Positions 18,295 to 27,482 of a stretch of DNA of 64,000 bases are shown piece after piece (within the stretch, counting starts at the first letter, position 1; every line of letters begins with the position of its first letter). The stretch is from Rhodospirillales bacterium BBD 1991-14 (GTDB lineage Bacteria; Pseudomonadota; Alphaproteobacteria; Kiloniellales; Kiloniellaceae): positions 568,996 through 632,995 of the forward strand of contig LYSY01000003.1 in the NCBI GenBank assembly GCA_001657395.1, in the 5' to 3' direction. Below the pieces are notes generated by a model. The model searched no databases and was not told where the DNA came from. It worked only from the letters and a program-made list of their open reading frames with translations. The position numbers and the translations under genes are program-made.

Positions 18295-18359
18295 TGATCG
18301 CGCAGGCCGGTCTGGGGCCAACTCCCCAGGTCAACACCTCGCAGGAGCATTCCGCAGTC

Positions 18360-18602
18360 ATGACCCATACCCCCCACGAACTGGCCGAAGAGTTTCCCGA
18401 TGCCGCCGACAAGATCCATCGCCTGAAGATGGAGTCGGCCCACTTTGCCCGCCTGGCCGACCAGTACCATCACGTGAATCGGGAGATTCACCGCATCGAG
18501 AGCGAGGTCGAGGCGGCGTCGGACATGCGCACCGAGGATCTGAAGAAGGAACGCCTGATGCTGAAGGACGAGATCGCGGAAATGCTGCAGACCGCGCCCT
18601 GA
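18360..18602 (+). CDS. DUF465 (YdcH-like) small coiled-coil protein
   Basis: An 80-residue, highly charged, all-helical protein. The N-terminal half (LAEEFPDAADKIHRLKMESAHFARLADQYHHVNREIHRIE, one continuous helix region) is the DUF465 signature; the second half is a short coiled coil ending in LKDEIAEMLQTAP. The family is widespread in proteobacteria and has no assigned role. The ATG at 18360 has AGGAG 12 nt upstream; the frame is open upstream but without homology. The FNR-like box upstream is the only regulatory hint. Confidence 0.85.
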   Translation: MTHTPHELAEEFPDAADKIHRLKMESAHFARLADQYHHVNREIHRIESEVEAASDMRTEDLKKERLMLKDEIAEMLQTAP

Positions 18603-18654
18603 GGTCCCAGCGCCGACGTCCCAGCACCCAAGCCGCCTGCCCGACAGGCGCGCC

Positions 18655-20253
18655 TCAGTTCACTTGCACCCAGCGCAGAATGAAGAAGTTGTCGGCCCTC
18701 TGGGTCACCTCGACAGTCTGCTTCATACCCCAGACCAGCGGCTGCACGTGGAGCGGCACATAGGCCACCTCCGTCTGCAGGCGCTGGTGCACCTCGTCCA
18801 GCATCGACTGCCGGATGTCGGGATCGAGCTCCCGCTGGATCCGCGGCAGCAGGTCGTCGATGCGCGGGTCCGAGAAGCCGCCGAAGTTCCAGCTTCCCAG
18901 CTTCTTCTCGGCGTTTGGCGTGGCCAGCAGGAAGCGGACCGGATGCTCCGCATCGAAGGTGCCGGGTGACCAGCCCAGCAGGTACATGTCGAAGCGGTCG
19001 GCGCGCAGCTCCGGCCAGTACTGGCGCACCGGCATGGTGTTCAGCTTGGCGGTCAGGCCGACCTTCGCCAGCATGCCGGCCACCGCCGTGCAGAGACTGG
19101 CGTCGTTGATGTAGCGGTCGTTGGGGCAGGCGAGGCCGAAACTGAATCCCTGCGGATAGCCGGCCTCCGCCAGCAGCGCCTTGCTGGCCGCCGGGTCGAA
19201 GGCTTCGCGGGCTGCAAGGTCCGGGCTGTAGCCCCGCATCGCCGGGCTCACCAGAAGACTGGCCGGCGCCGCGTTGCCGCGCATGACCTTGCTGATCAGG
19301 GTATCGACGTCGATCGCCTGATAGATGGCCCGGCGCACCCGCACATCGGCCAAGGGGTTCGATTCGGTCGTCTCGTCGGAGAACTTCAGCGTCTCGGCCT
19401 TGTGGGCGAAGCCCAGCATGATGACCCGCGCCTCGACGCCCTGCTGCACCTTGACCCCGGCGGCGGCTTCCAGCCGCGGGACATCCTGCAGGGGGACGGG
19501 ATTGATGAAATCCACCTCGCCGGAGATGAGCGCCGCCACGGCGGTGGCCTGCTGGGTGATCGGCGTAAAGACCGCGCGGGTCAGGTTGTGCTCCCTTTCG
19601 CCCCACCAGTTCTCGAAGGGCTCCAGCACCGTGCGCACGCCCGGCGAGCGCTCCGCCACCCGGAACGCGCCGGTTCCATTGGCGTTCAGGGTGGCATAGG
19701 TCTCGGCCTGGGTGGTGGTGCGGGCGGTTCCGTTGGCTTCCGCCCAGTCCTTGTCCATGATCATGAAGTTGGCGATGGACCCGGGAAAGATCGGGTTGGG
19801 CGCCGTGGTCATGAAGTCGATGGTGAAGTCGTCGACGATCTTCACCTCGCGCACCGGCGCGAACCAGGAGCGCACATCGGCTTCCTCCGCGCTGGCGCGC
19901 TGATAGGAGAACAGCACGTCTTCGGCCGTGAAGGCGGATCCGTCGTGGAAGGTGACGCCGCGGCGCAGGTGAAAGCGCCAGCCGCCCGTGCCCAGAGGGC
20001 GCCAGCGCTCCGCAAGGGCGCCTTCGATCTTCATGTCGCGGTCGCGGCGCACGAGCCCCTCGTAGACGTTGTTGAGGAACCCGAGGACCGGCGCCGAGTT
20101 GACGGCGTGGGGGTCCAGGGTCTGGGGATCGGTTGTCGATGCCCAGCGGAACTCCTTGGCGCCGGCAGCGGGGGCGACGGCCAGCGCGAGGCAGAGCCCC
20201 AGCGGCACGGCCAGCCCCGCACCCAGCAGCCGATTGAAGATGCAGCGGTTCAT
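18655..20253 (-). CDS. Oligopeptide/nickel-type (family 5) ABC substrate-binding protein, orphan
   Basis: A 532-residue periplasmic protein of the DppA/OppA class. The signal peptide GLAVPLGLCLALAVAPAAGA is followed by KEFRWASTTDPQTLDPHAVNSA, the standard mature start. Family landmarks include EGALAERWRPLG, RRGVTFHDGSAFTAEDV and DPRIDDLLPRIQ. The ATG at 20253 has GGGAGAG upstream; the reading frame continues far upstream without homology. No permease or ATPase gene lies next to it, so it must share a transporter encoded elsewhere. Substrate probably a peptide or glycoside. Confidence 0.88.
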   Translation of the reverse strand: MNRCIFNRLLGAGLAVPLGLCLALAVAPAAGAKEFRWASTTDPQTLDPHAVNSAPVLGFLNNVYEGLVRRDRDMKIEGALAERWRPLGTGGWRFHLRRGVTFHDGSAFTAEDVLFSYQRASAEEADVRSWFAPVREVKIVDDFTIDFMTTAPNPIFPGSIANFMIMDKDWAEANGTARTTTQAETYATLNANGTGAFRVAERSPGVRTVLEPFENWWGEREHNLTRAVFTPITQQATAVAALISGEVDFINPVPLQDVPRLEAAAGVKVQQGVEARVIMLGFAHKAETLKFSDETTESNPLADVRVRRAIYQAIDVDTLISKVMRGNAAPASLLVSPAMRGYSPDLAAREAFDPAASKALLAEAGYPQGFSFGLACPNDRYINDASLCTAVAGMLAKVGLTAKLNTMPVRQYWPELRADRFDMYLLGWSPGTFDAEHPVRFLLATPNAEKKLGSWNFGGFSDPRIDDLLPRIQRELDPDIRQSMLDEVHQRLQTEVAYVPLHVQPLVWGMKQTVEVTQRADNFFILRWVQVN

Positions 20254-20703
20254 AAGCACGCTCTCCCTTGTTCTTGAGCCGGACCGGCCGGCCTGTCCCC
20301 GTGTCCCGAAGCCTTCGGCCGAGTGTATTCCCGCGCTTCCCAGAGGTCCAACCATCAGCCGGACCGGCCGCCTGGGCGCTGATCCGGGACTCGGCCTGCA
20401 ACCGCAATCAAAGATCACCGCAGCGGGATGCGAAGAAAATCCTGCCGTGGCGGGTAGCAATAACCCTAAAGCGTCGGGTACCCTAAATATCCTCGAACAA
20501 AGAGAGAATATAACAACAAATAACCGATGCCATGAGGTGCATTTATATATTTCAGCCTTGTTTCTCCAATCGAAACACGAAAAGTTCTTTTTCTCCGACT
20601 GGGACATCTTTCTGAAAAAGAACGGGACTAGGCATGCTCCTGGGCGCCGTCGCCGAGGCAAGAGAGCCTCCGCGCCAAACCGCTTTCTTCTATGGAGCAT
20701 GCA
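20254..20703. promoter_or_regulatory. Divergent control region upstream of amt, with AT-rich core
   Basis: A 450-nt gap. The part from about 20450 to 20620 is markedly A/T-rich for this genome (ATATAACAACAAATAACC, TTTATATATTTC), as expected for promoter DNA. At 20623-20638 the sequence CGGGACTAGGCATGCT has GG and GC spaced by 10 nt, as in a sigma-54 -24/-12 element, though only about 7 of 11 consensus bases match. No gene is seen. Confidence 0.4.
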
Positions 20704-22038
20704 ATGTCTTTCCCTGGAGATCGGAGCCGCGGTCGACGCGCCCTCCGGTTCGCACTTCCTGCCGCTGCTGTGGCTTTCATGGCTGCAGCACCGGCCGAGG
20801 CCGCAGTCACATCCGAAACGGCCTTTGTCTTCAACACGTTCTCGTTCCTGATCCACGGTGCCCTGGTTCTCTGGATGGCGGCGGGCTTCGCCATGCTGGA
20901 ATCCGGCCTCGTGCGCACGAAAAGCGTCACCACCATTCTGCTGAAGAACATGGCGCTGTTTTCCATCGCCGGGGTTACCTACTTCCTGGTGGGCTACAAC
21001 CTGATGTACGACGGTGTCGACGGCGGTGTGGTCGGGACACTGGGCTGGTGGGGCGCCGATGACAGCGCTGCGCTGAACGGCGACTTCTCGGCCGGCTATG
21101 CGGCAGCCTCCGACTGGTTCTTCCAGATGGTCTTCGTCGCGACGGCGGCTTCCATCGTCTCCGGCGCCCTGGCGGAGCGCATCAAGCTCTGGCCCTTCCT
21201 GGTTTTCGTAACGGTCCTGACGGCAGTGATCTATCCCGTCCAGGGGGCCTGGCATTGGGGCGGCGGCTGGCTGGCCGAACGCGGTTTCGCGGACTTTGCC
21301 GGCTCGACCATCGTCCACTCGGTGGGCGGCTGGGCGGCGCTGACCGGCGCCATCATCGTCGGCGCAAGAACCGGCAAGTACCGCGAGGACGGCCGCGTCG
21401 CGGCGATGCCCGGGTCGTCGCTGCCGCTGGCAACCCTGGGGACCTTCATCCTCTGGTTCGGCTGGCTCGGCTTCAACGGCGGCTCCCAGCTCGCCCTGGG
21501 CTCGGCGGCGGATGCCATCGCCATCGCCAACATCTACGCCAACACCACAATCGCCTCGGCCGGCGGCGTGCTGGCGGCGATGGGGCTGTCGCAGCTTCTG
21601 AACCGCAAGGTCGATCTGACCATGGCGCTGAACGGCGCCCTGGCCGGGCTGGTGAGCATCACCGCCGGTCCGGACACACCCAGCCTCGGCGTGGCTCTCC
21701 TGATCGGCGCGGTCGGCGGAACCCTGGTGGTGGCGACCGTGCCGCTGCTGGACCGCCTGAAGATCGACGATGTGGTGGGCGCCATCCCGGTGCATCTGGT
21801 CGCCGGCATCTGGGGCACGCTGGCCGTGCCACTGACCAACGGCGAGGCCAGCTTCGCCACCCAGGCGCTGGGCGTCGTGGCGGTCGGCGGTTTCGTCACC
21901 GCAGCCAGCACAGTCATCTGGCTGGTTCTGAAAGCGGCGATGGGCCTCCGGATCAGCCAGCAGGTCGAGACCCTCGGTCTCGATCAGGCCGAAACCGGCA
22001 TGCGGGCCTATCCGGAGTTCAACCTCTCATCGCGGTGA
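20704..22038 (+). CDS. amt: Ammonium transporter (Amt/MEP/Rh family)
   Basis: A 444-residue membrane protein with a cleavable-looking N-terminus (ALRFALPAAAVAFMAAAPAEA) and about 11 transmembrane helices. The twin-His pore is present: STIVHSVGGWAALTG and GAIPVHLVAGIWGTL. MAAGFAMLESGLVRTKS is the family start. It conducts ammonium/ammonia across the inner membrane. The ATG at 20704 has GGAG seven bases upstream; an in-frame ATG at 20692 contains that site and is less likely. There is no glnK next to it; instead a glutaminase gene follows at 131 nt. Confidence 0.95.
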   Translation: MSFPGDRSRGRRALRFALPAAAVAFMAAAPAEAAVTSETAFVFNTFSFLIHGALVLWMAAGFAMLESGLVRTKSVTTILLKNMALFSIAGVTYFLVGYNLMYDGVDGGVVGTLGWWGADDSAALNGDFSAGYAAASDWFFQMVFVATAASIVSGALAERIKLWPFLVFVTVLTAVIYPVQGAWHWGGGWLAERGFADFAGSTIVHSVGGWAALTGAIIVGARTGKYREDGRVAAMPGSSLPLATLGTFILWFGWLGFNGGSQLALGSAADAIAIANIYANTTIASAGGVLAAMGLSQLLNRKVDLTMALNGALAGLVSITAGPDTPSLGVALLIGAVGGTLVVATVPLLDRLKIDDVVGAIPVHLVAGIWGTLAVPLTNGEASFATQALGVVAVGGFVTAASTVIWLVLKAAMGLRISQQVETLGLDQAETGMRAYPEFNLSSR

Positions 22039-22092
22039 CCGGAGACAGCAACCGCATGCGGCGCCGGTAGGCGCCACACACAAGTGCCAAAC

Positions 22093-22137
22093 AGGGGGTG
22101 GGGGGCTGCGCCCCCCGCCGTCTCCCTTTGACCCCCT
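22093..22137. repeat. Nested GC hairpin between amt and the glutaminase gene
   Basis: An outer stem AGGGGGT (22093-22099) with ACCCCCT (22131-22137) encloses an inner GGGGGGC/GCCCCCC stem at 22100-22116. It lies in the 131-nt gap between two co-directional genes and has no T-run. It may attenuate, stabilise or separate the two messages. Confidence 0.6.
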
Positions 22138-22169
22138 TGGACAGGGTCACAGACTTGGGGAAACAGACC

Positions 22170-24347
22170 ATGTCGAACAGTTTGAGAAGGTCTCAGAGTA
22201 TTCTCCGCGATGCCGAGCGTGCGAGCGGCGCGGGAAAGAAACCCCAAAGCGCCGCAAAGCCGCAGGACCACAGCGATGACGACCATCCGGTCGTCGACGC
22301 CCGCGAGGAAATGCTGTTCCGCGCCCTGGATCTGGACAACGATCATCAGGTGCTGCGCAGCGACCTGGAGCAGGTCCTGAAGGAGGTCGGCCTTTCCGCC
22401 GACGACCCGCGGCTGCACGAGAGCATGGCCGCCCTGGAGGCCCACCATCGAAGCCTGCAGGCCGACGACGAGGAAGAGCCGGAACCGGGTATTCCCAAGG
22501 ACGCGTTCTACCGTGCGATCCGCCACAACATTCTGCTGATCGAACGGGCGTTGCAGGGCAACCTGGTGGTCCCCGACTTCGAGGACTTCTGCCGCGAGAT
22601 CGACCGCATGTTCGCCGAGACGCGCGGGAACCGCGGCGGCAAACCGGCCGACTACATCCCGCAGCTCAACCTGCCGGAGCCCGATGTCGACCGCTTCGGC
22701 CTCGCCCTCTGCACCATCGACGGCCAGCGCCATGCAGCGGGCGATGCGGGGGTTTACTTCCCCGTCGAGTCCGTCTGCAAGCCGGTGATGTACTGCCTGG
22801 CGCTGGAGGAGCACGGCGCGGAGACCGTTCACTCCTTCATCGGTCACGAGCCCAGCGGCAGCAGCTTCAATGAACTGCTGCTCGACAAGCAGAACCGTCC
22901 GCACAATCCGATGATCAACGCCGGTGCGATCCTCAGCTGCGCGCTCATCAAGCACAAGGAGAAGACCGAGAAGAAACGGCGCTACGCTTTCGGCGACCTC
23001 GAGTCCCGCGGCTGGTCCGGCAGCCGCATCGACTTCGTGATGGAGCGCTGGCAGGCGCTCTGCGGCGGTGAGAAGCCACACTTCAGCACGCCGGTCTATC
23101 TTTCGGAGCGGGCGACGGCGGACCGCAACTTCGCGCTGGCCTACTACATGCGGGAGAAGAACGCCTTTCCGGCCGGCGCGGACCTGGAGGACGTGCTCGA
23201 TTTCTATTTCCAGTGCTGTTCCATCGAGGTGACCTGCGAGATGATGTCGCTGGTCGCCGCCACTCTGGCCAACGGCGGCATCTGCCCGGTGAGCGGACGG
23301 CGCATCTTCCAGACGGAAACGGTCCAGTCCTGCCTGTCGCTGATGTCCTCCTGCGGCATGTACGACTTCTCGGGCGAGTTCGCCTTTACCATCGGCCTGC
23401 CGGCCAAGAGCGGCGTCTCCGGCGCCGTCATGATCGTGATCCCCAACGTCATGGGCCTCTGCACCTGGTCGCCGCGCCTCGACGAGTTGGGCAACTCTGT
23501 GCGCGGACTCGATTTCTGCCGCCGCCTCGTGGAGACCTTCAACTTCCACAACTACGACAACCTGACCGGCCACTCCGACAAGAAAGACCCCCGGGTCAGC
23601 CGCGTCCAGCTGCAGGCTGTGAAGGTGAACGAACTGGTCTGGGCCTCCAGCAAGGGCGACCTCAGCGCAATGCGCGAGCAGTTGCTGCGCGGCGCCGACC
23701 TGAACGCCGCCGACTACGACCGGCGCACGCCGCTTCACCTGGCCGCGGCCGAGAATCAGGCGGAGGTGGTGCAGTTCTTCATCGAGCAGAAGGCCGAGGG
23801 CCGCCGCAGCGTCGACCTCAACCCCCGCGACCGCTGGGGCGGAACGCCGCTGGACGACGCGCACCTGCACGGCAATGCGGAGATCATCGCCCTGCTGGAG
23901 GCCGCCGGCGGCACGCGCGGCGTCCTGACCAACCAGACCAGCCACGGCGTGGCCAAGGGAGCCGCGACCCTGCAGACCGACACCCACAAGACGGCGGAGA
24001 TGATCTGGGCCGCCAGCAGCGGCGATCTGGTGACCATCCGGCGGTTGGTGGCCCAGGGCGTGCCGCTGGATGCCGCCGACTACGACGCGCGCACGCCGCT
24101 CCACCTCGCCGCCGCCGAGGGGCACCTGGAAACGGTGCAGTACTTCATCCGCCAGAAGCTCAGCCTCAGTCCCCGGGACCGCTGGGGCAACACCCCGCTG
24201 GACGACGCCCTGCGCCACGGCCGCAAGGACGTCGCGGCGCTGCTGCGCCGCCATCGCGCGAAGGAAGGCACCGGAAAGGAGCAGCGCGGCAAGCAAGGCG
24301 GTGCCGGCCCAAAACGCGGCCACAAGCAGAGGGCGGTGCCGGCCTGA
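22170..24347 (+). CDS. EF-hand/glutaminase/ankyrin multidomain glutaminase
   Basis: A 725-residue protein. Residues 1-40 are basic and disordered; an EF-hand loop DLDNDHQVLRSD occupies 54-65. The beta-lactamase-like glutaminase domain is about 165-465, with Ser201-x-x-Lys204, NPMINAGAI and SCGMYDFSGEFAF. Two tandem ankyrin blocks follow (about 490-590 and 610-710), each reading DYD.RTPLHLAAAE...DRWG.TPLDDA. It hydrolyses glutamine to glutamate and ammonia. The layout resembles animal kidney-type glutaminase, which has one such ankyrin block. ATG 22170 follows TTGGGGA. Lying behind amt, it may balance ammonium supply. Confidence 0.9.
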   Translation: MSNSLRRSQSILRDAERASGAGKKPQSAAKPQDHSDDDHPVVDAREEMLFRALDLDNDHQVLRSDLEQVLKEVGLSADDPRLHESMAALEAHHRSLQADDEEEPEPGIPKDAFYRAIRHNILLIERALQGNLVVPDFEDFCREIDRMFAETRGNRGGKPADYIPQLNLPEPDVDRFGLALCTIDGQRHAAGDAGVYFPVESVCKPVMYCLALEEHGAETVHSFIGHEPSGSSFNELLLDKQNRPHNPMINAGAILSCALIKHKEKTEKKRRYAFGDLESRGWSGSRIDFVMERWQALCGGEKPHFSTPVYLSERATADRNFALAYYMREKNAFPAGADLEDVLDFYFQCCSIEVTCEMMSLVAATLANGGICPVSGRRIFQTETVQSCLSLMSSCGMYDFSGEFAFTIGLPAKSGVSGAVMIVIPNVMGLCTWSPRLDELGNSVRGLDFCRRLVETFNFHNYDNLTGHSDKKDPRVSRVQLQAVKVNELVWASSKGDLSAMREQLLRGADLNAADYDRRTPLHLAAAENQAEVVQFFIEQKAEGRRSVDLNPRDRWGGTPLDDAHLHGNAEIIALLEAAGGTRGVLTNQTSHGVAKGAATLQTDTHKTAEMIWAASSGDLVTIRRLVAQGVPLDAADYDARTPLHLAAAEGHLETVQYFIRQKLSLSPRDRWGNTPLDDALRHGRKDVAALLRRHRAKEGTGKEQRGKQGGAGPKRGHKQRAVPA

Positions 24348-24362
24348 CCGGCAGATCGGTCT

Positions 24363-25961
24363 TTAGCCGGCCTCCTCCCCTTCCAGCGCCCGGGCGACGC
24401 GGCGCAGGATGATCCGGCGCGCCTTGTCGTCCGCCGCCGCGTCGAGGCGCTCGCGCAAGGTGAGGGAGAAATCCGCCAGGTCGTTGTGCCAGTCCGGCGC
24501 GCCGAGGGATTCCCGCGGCAGGCGGTGCGGCACGGGGCGGAAGGCGACCTTGCTCTCGCCGGCCAGCAGATCGACGACATCGTCGAGCTGGGGAATGATA
24601 ATGCGCTCTTCCGGCATGCCGGCCGCTTCGAGCCCGTCGCGCAGGGCCGTCAGGCCCCTCTCCTCCCCATGGGTCAGAAAGACGGCGCCCTTCACCGGAA
24701 GCCGTCCCGTCAGCCAGTCCAGCAACTGGTCGCCGTCGGCGTGGCCGGAGTAGACCTCGATCTGGCGGATCGTCGCGCCGACGCGGAGATCCTCGCCCTG
24801 GATCTTGACGGCACGGGCGCCGCCGGCCAGGAGGCTGCCGAGCGTTCCAGGCGCCTGATAGCCGACCAGCATCACCGTGGCGTCGCGGCGCCAGAGGTTG
24901 GCCTTCAGGTGGTGCCGGATGCGGCCCGCATCGCACATTCCGCTGCCGGCGATGATGATGGCGCCGCCGCTGACGCGTTCGATGGTCTTGCTTTCCTCGA
25001 CCGATTCCGTGAAGCGGAAGTTGGGCCGGCTGAAGGGATCGGGAACGGAGTCGGTGTCTTCCAGCCGCGCGGCGTGCTTTGCAAAGACACGGGTCGCCTT
25101 TATGGCCAGGGGCGAGTCGAGAAAGACCGGCACCTTGGGCAGCTTTCCCTGGTCGAAGAGGACCGAGAGATCGAGCAGCAGTTCCTGCGTGCGCTCGATG
25201 GCGAAGGCCGGGATCAGCAGATTGCCGCCGCGCTTCAGCGCCGCCTCGACCTCCCGCAGCAGAACCTGGCGCCGCTGCTCCGGCGCCGCATCGATCCGGC
25301 TGCGCCCGCCGTAGGTGGATTCGCAGCAGACGTAGTCCAGGTTGTCCGGCGCGTCCGGGTCCGGGTGGAACAGCTTGTGCTCCGGGCCGATATCGCCGGA
25401 AAACAGCAGCCGCATGACTCGCGGATTGCGCTGACCGGTCGCGACCTCCACCTCGATGGAGGCGGCACCCAGGATATGCCCGGCGTTCCAGAACCGCGCC
25501 CGCACGCCGGTGCCGACCTCGCGCCAGGTCTCGTAATCGACGATGGAGAAGGCCTGCAGCGTGCTTTCCACGTCCCCGCGGCCATAGATCGGCGTGACGG
25601 CCGGGCGGCCGCGGCGGGCATTGCGGCGGTTCAGCCGCTCGACCTCAGTCTCCTGGATGTGAGCGCTGTCGGGCAGCATGAAGCCCAGCAGTTCGAAGCT
25701 GCCCCTGGTGGCGAAGATCGGGCCCTTGAAGCCGTGTTTCACCAGCTTCGGCAGAAGGCCGGAGTGATCGGTATGCGCATGAGTCAGCAGAACGAAGTCG
25801 ATCTTCGCGGGATCGAAGGGGAAGTCGCCGTAGTTCAGCGCCTTCAGGGTCTTGGAGCCCTGAAACATGCCGCAGTCGACCAGGAACTGGCAGTCCCCGG
25901 TCCGCAGCCAGTAGCAGGACCCGGTGACCGTTCCCGCAGCACCGCAAAAGCTCAACAGCAT
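24363..25961 (-). CDS. MBL-fold/beta-CASP metallohydrolase (RNA-processing type)
   Basis: A 532-residue protein with the metallo-beta-lactamase metal motif THAHTDHSG, the beta-CASP insert (SPLAIKATRVFAKHA) and the C-terminal SGHADGDQLLDWL and FLTHGEERGLTALRDGL motifs, as in the CPSF73-like RNA exonuclease group. It may be a ribonuclease; bacterial members of this subgroup are poorly studied. The ATG at 25961 gives the family N-terminus MLLSFCGAAGTVTGS, with GAGAGGCGGAG upstream. Its neighbours on the same strand are metabolic, so context adds little. Confidence 0.85.
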   Translation of the reverse strand: MLLSFCGAAGTVTGSCYWLRTGDCQFLVDCGMFQGSKTLKALNYGDFPFDPAKIDFVLLTHAHTDHSGLLPKLVKHGFKGPIFATRGSFELLGFMLPDSAHIQETEVERLNRRNARRGRPAVTPIYGRGDVESTLQAFSIVDYETWREVGTGVRARFWNAGHILGAASIEVEVATGQRNPRVMRLLFSGDIGPEHKLFHPDPDAPDNLDYVCCESTYGGRSRIDAAPEQRRQVLLREVEAALKRGGNLLIPAFAIERTQELLLDLSVLFDQGKLPKVPVFLDSPLAIKATRVFAKHAARLEDTDSVPDPFSRPNFRFTESVEESKTIERVSGGAIIIAGSGMCDAGRIRHHLKANLWRRDATVMLVGYQAPGTLGSLLAGGARAVKIQGEDLRVGATIRQIEVYSGHADGDQLLDWLTGRLPVKGAVFLTHGEERGLTALRDGLEAAGMPEERIIIPQLDDVVDLLAGESKVAFRPVPHRLPRESLGAPDWHNDLADFSLTLRERLDAAADDKARRIILRRVARALEGEEAG

Positions 25962-26096
25962 GGCTTGGCTCCGCCTCTCCACCCGGAGCGGAGAGTCCCA
26001 CAGCCGGCCGGTGCAGCCCAGCCAAATCGGCAGAGCAGAGGAGCGATGGCGCCAGGAGATTCTGTGCCGGCGTGGTCGAGGTGGACGGGCGCGCCC

Positions 26097-27281
26097 TCAG
26101 GCCGGCCGTTCGATCATCTCCAGATGCAGGGCATCGCCGTCGTAGGGATGGGCGCGGGCGACCGCTTCGTCCAGTTCCACGCCCAGGCCCGGCGCCTCCG
26201 GCGGCAGGACATGGCCGTTCTCCCAGCGGATCGGCTGCTTCAGGATCTCGGCGTGGAAGCCGCCCCAGGTCTGGATCGATTCGAGGATCAGAAAGTTGGG
26301 GCTGCAGGTGCTGATCTGAATGTTGGCGGCACCGACCACCGGCCCGCAGTAGAGATGCGGGGCGATCTGGGCGTAGAAAGTCTCGGCCATGCCGGCGATC
26401 TTCTTCGCTTCCAGGATGCCGCCGACCTTGCCCAGGTTCATCTGCAGGATGGCCGCCGCCTCGGCGCGCAGCAGGGCGGCGAACTCGTACTTGCTGGTAA
26501 GCCGTTCGCCGCTGGCTACGGGGATCGAGGTGCCCCGCGCCACCTGCCCCATGGCGGCGGGCATCTCCGGCGGGGTCGGCTCCTCGAACCACAACGGGTC
26601 ATAGGGCTCGATGCGCTTGGCCAGGCGGATCGCACCGGCCGGCGTCATCTGCCCGTGGGTGCCGAACAGCAGGTCGCAGGAGGAGCCCACGGCCTCGCGC
26701 AGGCGCTTCATGAAGAGCGCGCAGCGGTCCAGCGCCTCCAGCGAAAGCTGGCGCGGATCGAAGGCGCTATAGGGACCGGCCGGGTCGAACTTCACCGCCG
26801 TGAAGCCCTGGGCCACGCATTCCGCCGCGCGCTCCGCCGCCAGGTCGGGATCGCGGTAGACCTGCTCGTCCTCGCCCGGCTTGGGATAGAGGTAGGTGTA
26901 GCTGCGCAGCGCCTCGTGCACGCGGCCGCCGAGCAGGTCGTAGACAGGGCGCCCCAGTTCCTTGCCGATGATGTCCCAGCAGGCCATTTCGATCCCGCTC
27001 AGCACCGCGAGGAGCGAGGGGTCCGGGCGCTGGCTGTAGCCGCGGCTGTAGACGCGCCGCCAGAGCTGCTCGATCCGGAAGGGATCGCTGCCCACCACCA
27101 TCCGCTCGCAAACGTCGGCGATCAGGCCCTCGACCGCGGAGGGATGAAAGGGCAGCGAGTAGATCTCGCCGATGCCCGTCACGCCGCTGTCGGTTTCCAG
27201 CTTTACGAAGATCCAGTAACGCCCGCCGAAGTGCGGCGGCGGCGTGCCGACCACGAAGACCTCAAAGCCGCTGACTTTCAT
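26097..27281 (-). CDS. Enolase-superfamily (mandelate racemase/muconate lactonizing) sugar-acid dehydratase
   Basis: A 394-residue protein with the N-terminal capping domain (MKVSGFEVFVVGTPPPHFGGRYW in two parts) and a TIM barrel. Metal and catalytic positions are visible: THGQMTPAGAI, WFEEPTPPE, SGERLTSKYE and APHLYCGP (distal His). This pattern is typical of gluconate/mannonate/galactonate-type dehydratases, which remove water from a sugar acid to give a 2-keto-3-deoxy acid. The exact substrate is not readable. The ATG at 27281 follows a GGGGGT stretch. It is divergent from two dehydrogenase genes that may act on the same compounds. Confidence 0.85.
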   Translation of the reverse strand: MKVSGFEVFVVGTPPPHFGGRYWIFVKLETDSGVTGIGEIYSLPFHPSAVEGLIADVCERMVVGSDPFRIEQLWRRVYSRGYSQRPDPSLLAVLSGIEMACWDIIGKELGRPVYDLLGGRVHEALRSYTYLYPKPGEDEQVYRDPDLAAERAAECVAQGFTAVKFDPAGPYSAFDPRQLSLEALDRCALFMKRLREAVGSSCDLLFGTHGQMTPAGAIRLAKRIEPYDPLWFEEPTPPEMPAAMGQVARGTSIPVASGERLTSKYEFAALLRAEAAAILQMNLGKVGGILEAKKIAGMAETFYAQIAPHLYCGPVVGAANIQISTCSPNFLILESIQTWGGFHAEILKQPIRWENGHVLPPEAPGLGVELDEAVARAHPYDGDALHLEMIERPA

Positions 27282-27482
27282 GAAGGTACCCCCAAGGCGC
27301 AGACGACGGACCATAGCGCCGGAGACTCGCAGCGGGCGGTTCCGGACCCGCGGCGATTACGCCTTGCGGAGACCCGCGTCAAGCCATGAAACGTATGGCC
27401 CCGAACATAGGGTCCTGCGCAATTTGCTGGACAGCGCTGCACGGGAAGGCTCTGCTTCCGGAACCCTGCAACTCGCGAACGG

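Noticed and set aside
20254-21795. N-terminal extension of the family-5 binding protein, up to 514 codons
   Set aside because: The extension runs antisense to amt and lacks homology. The ATG at 20253 starts a signal peptide and has a ribosome-binding site.
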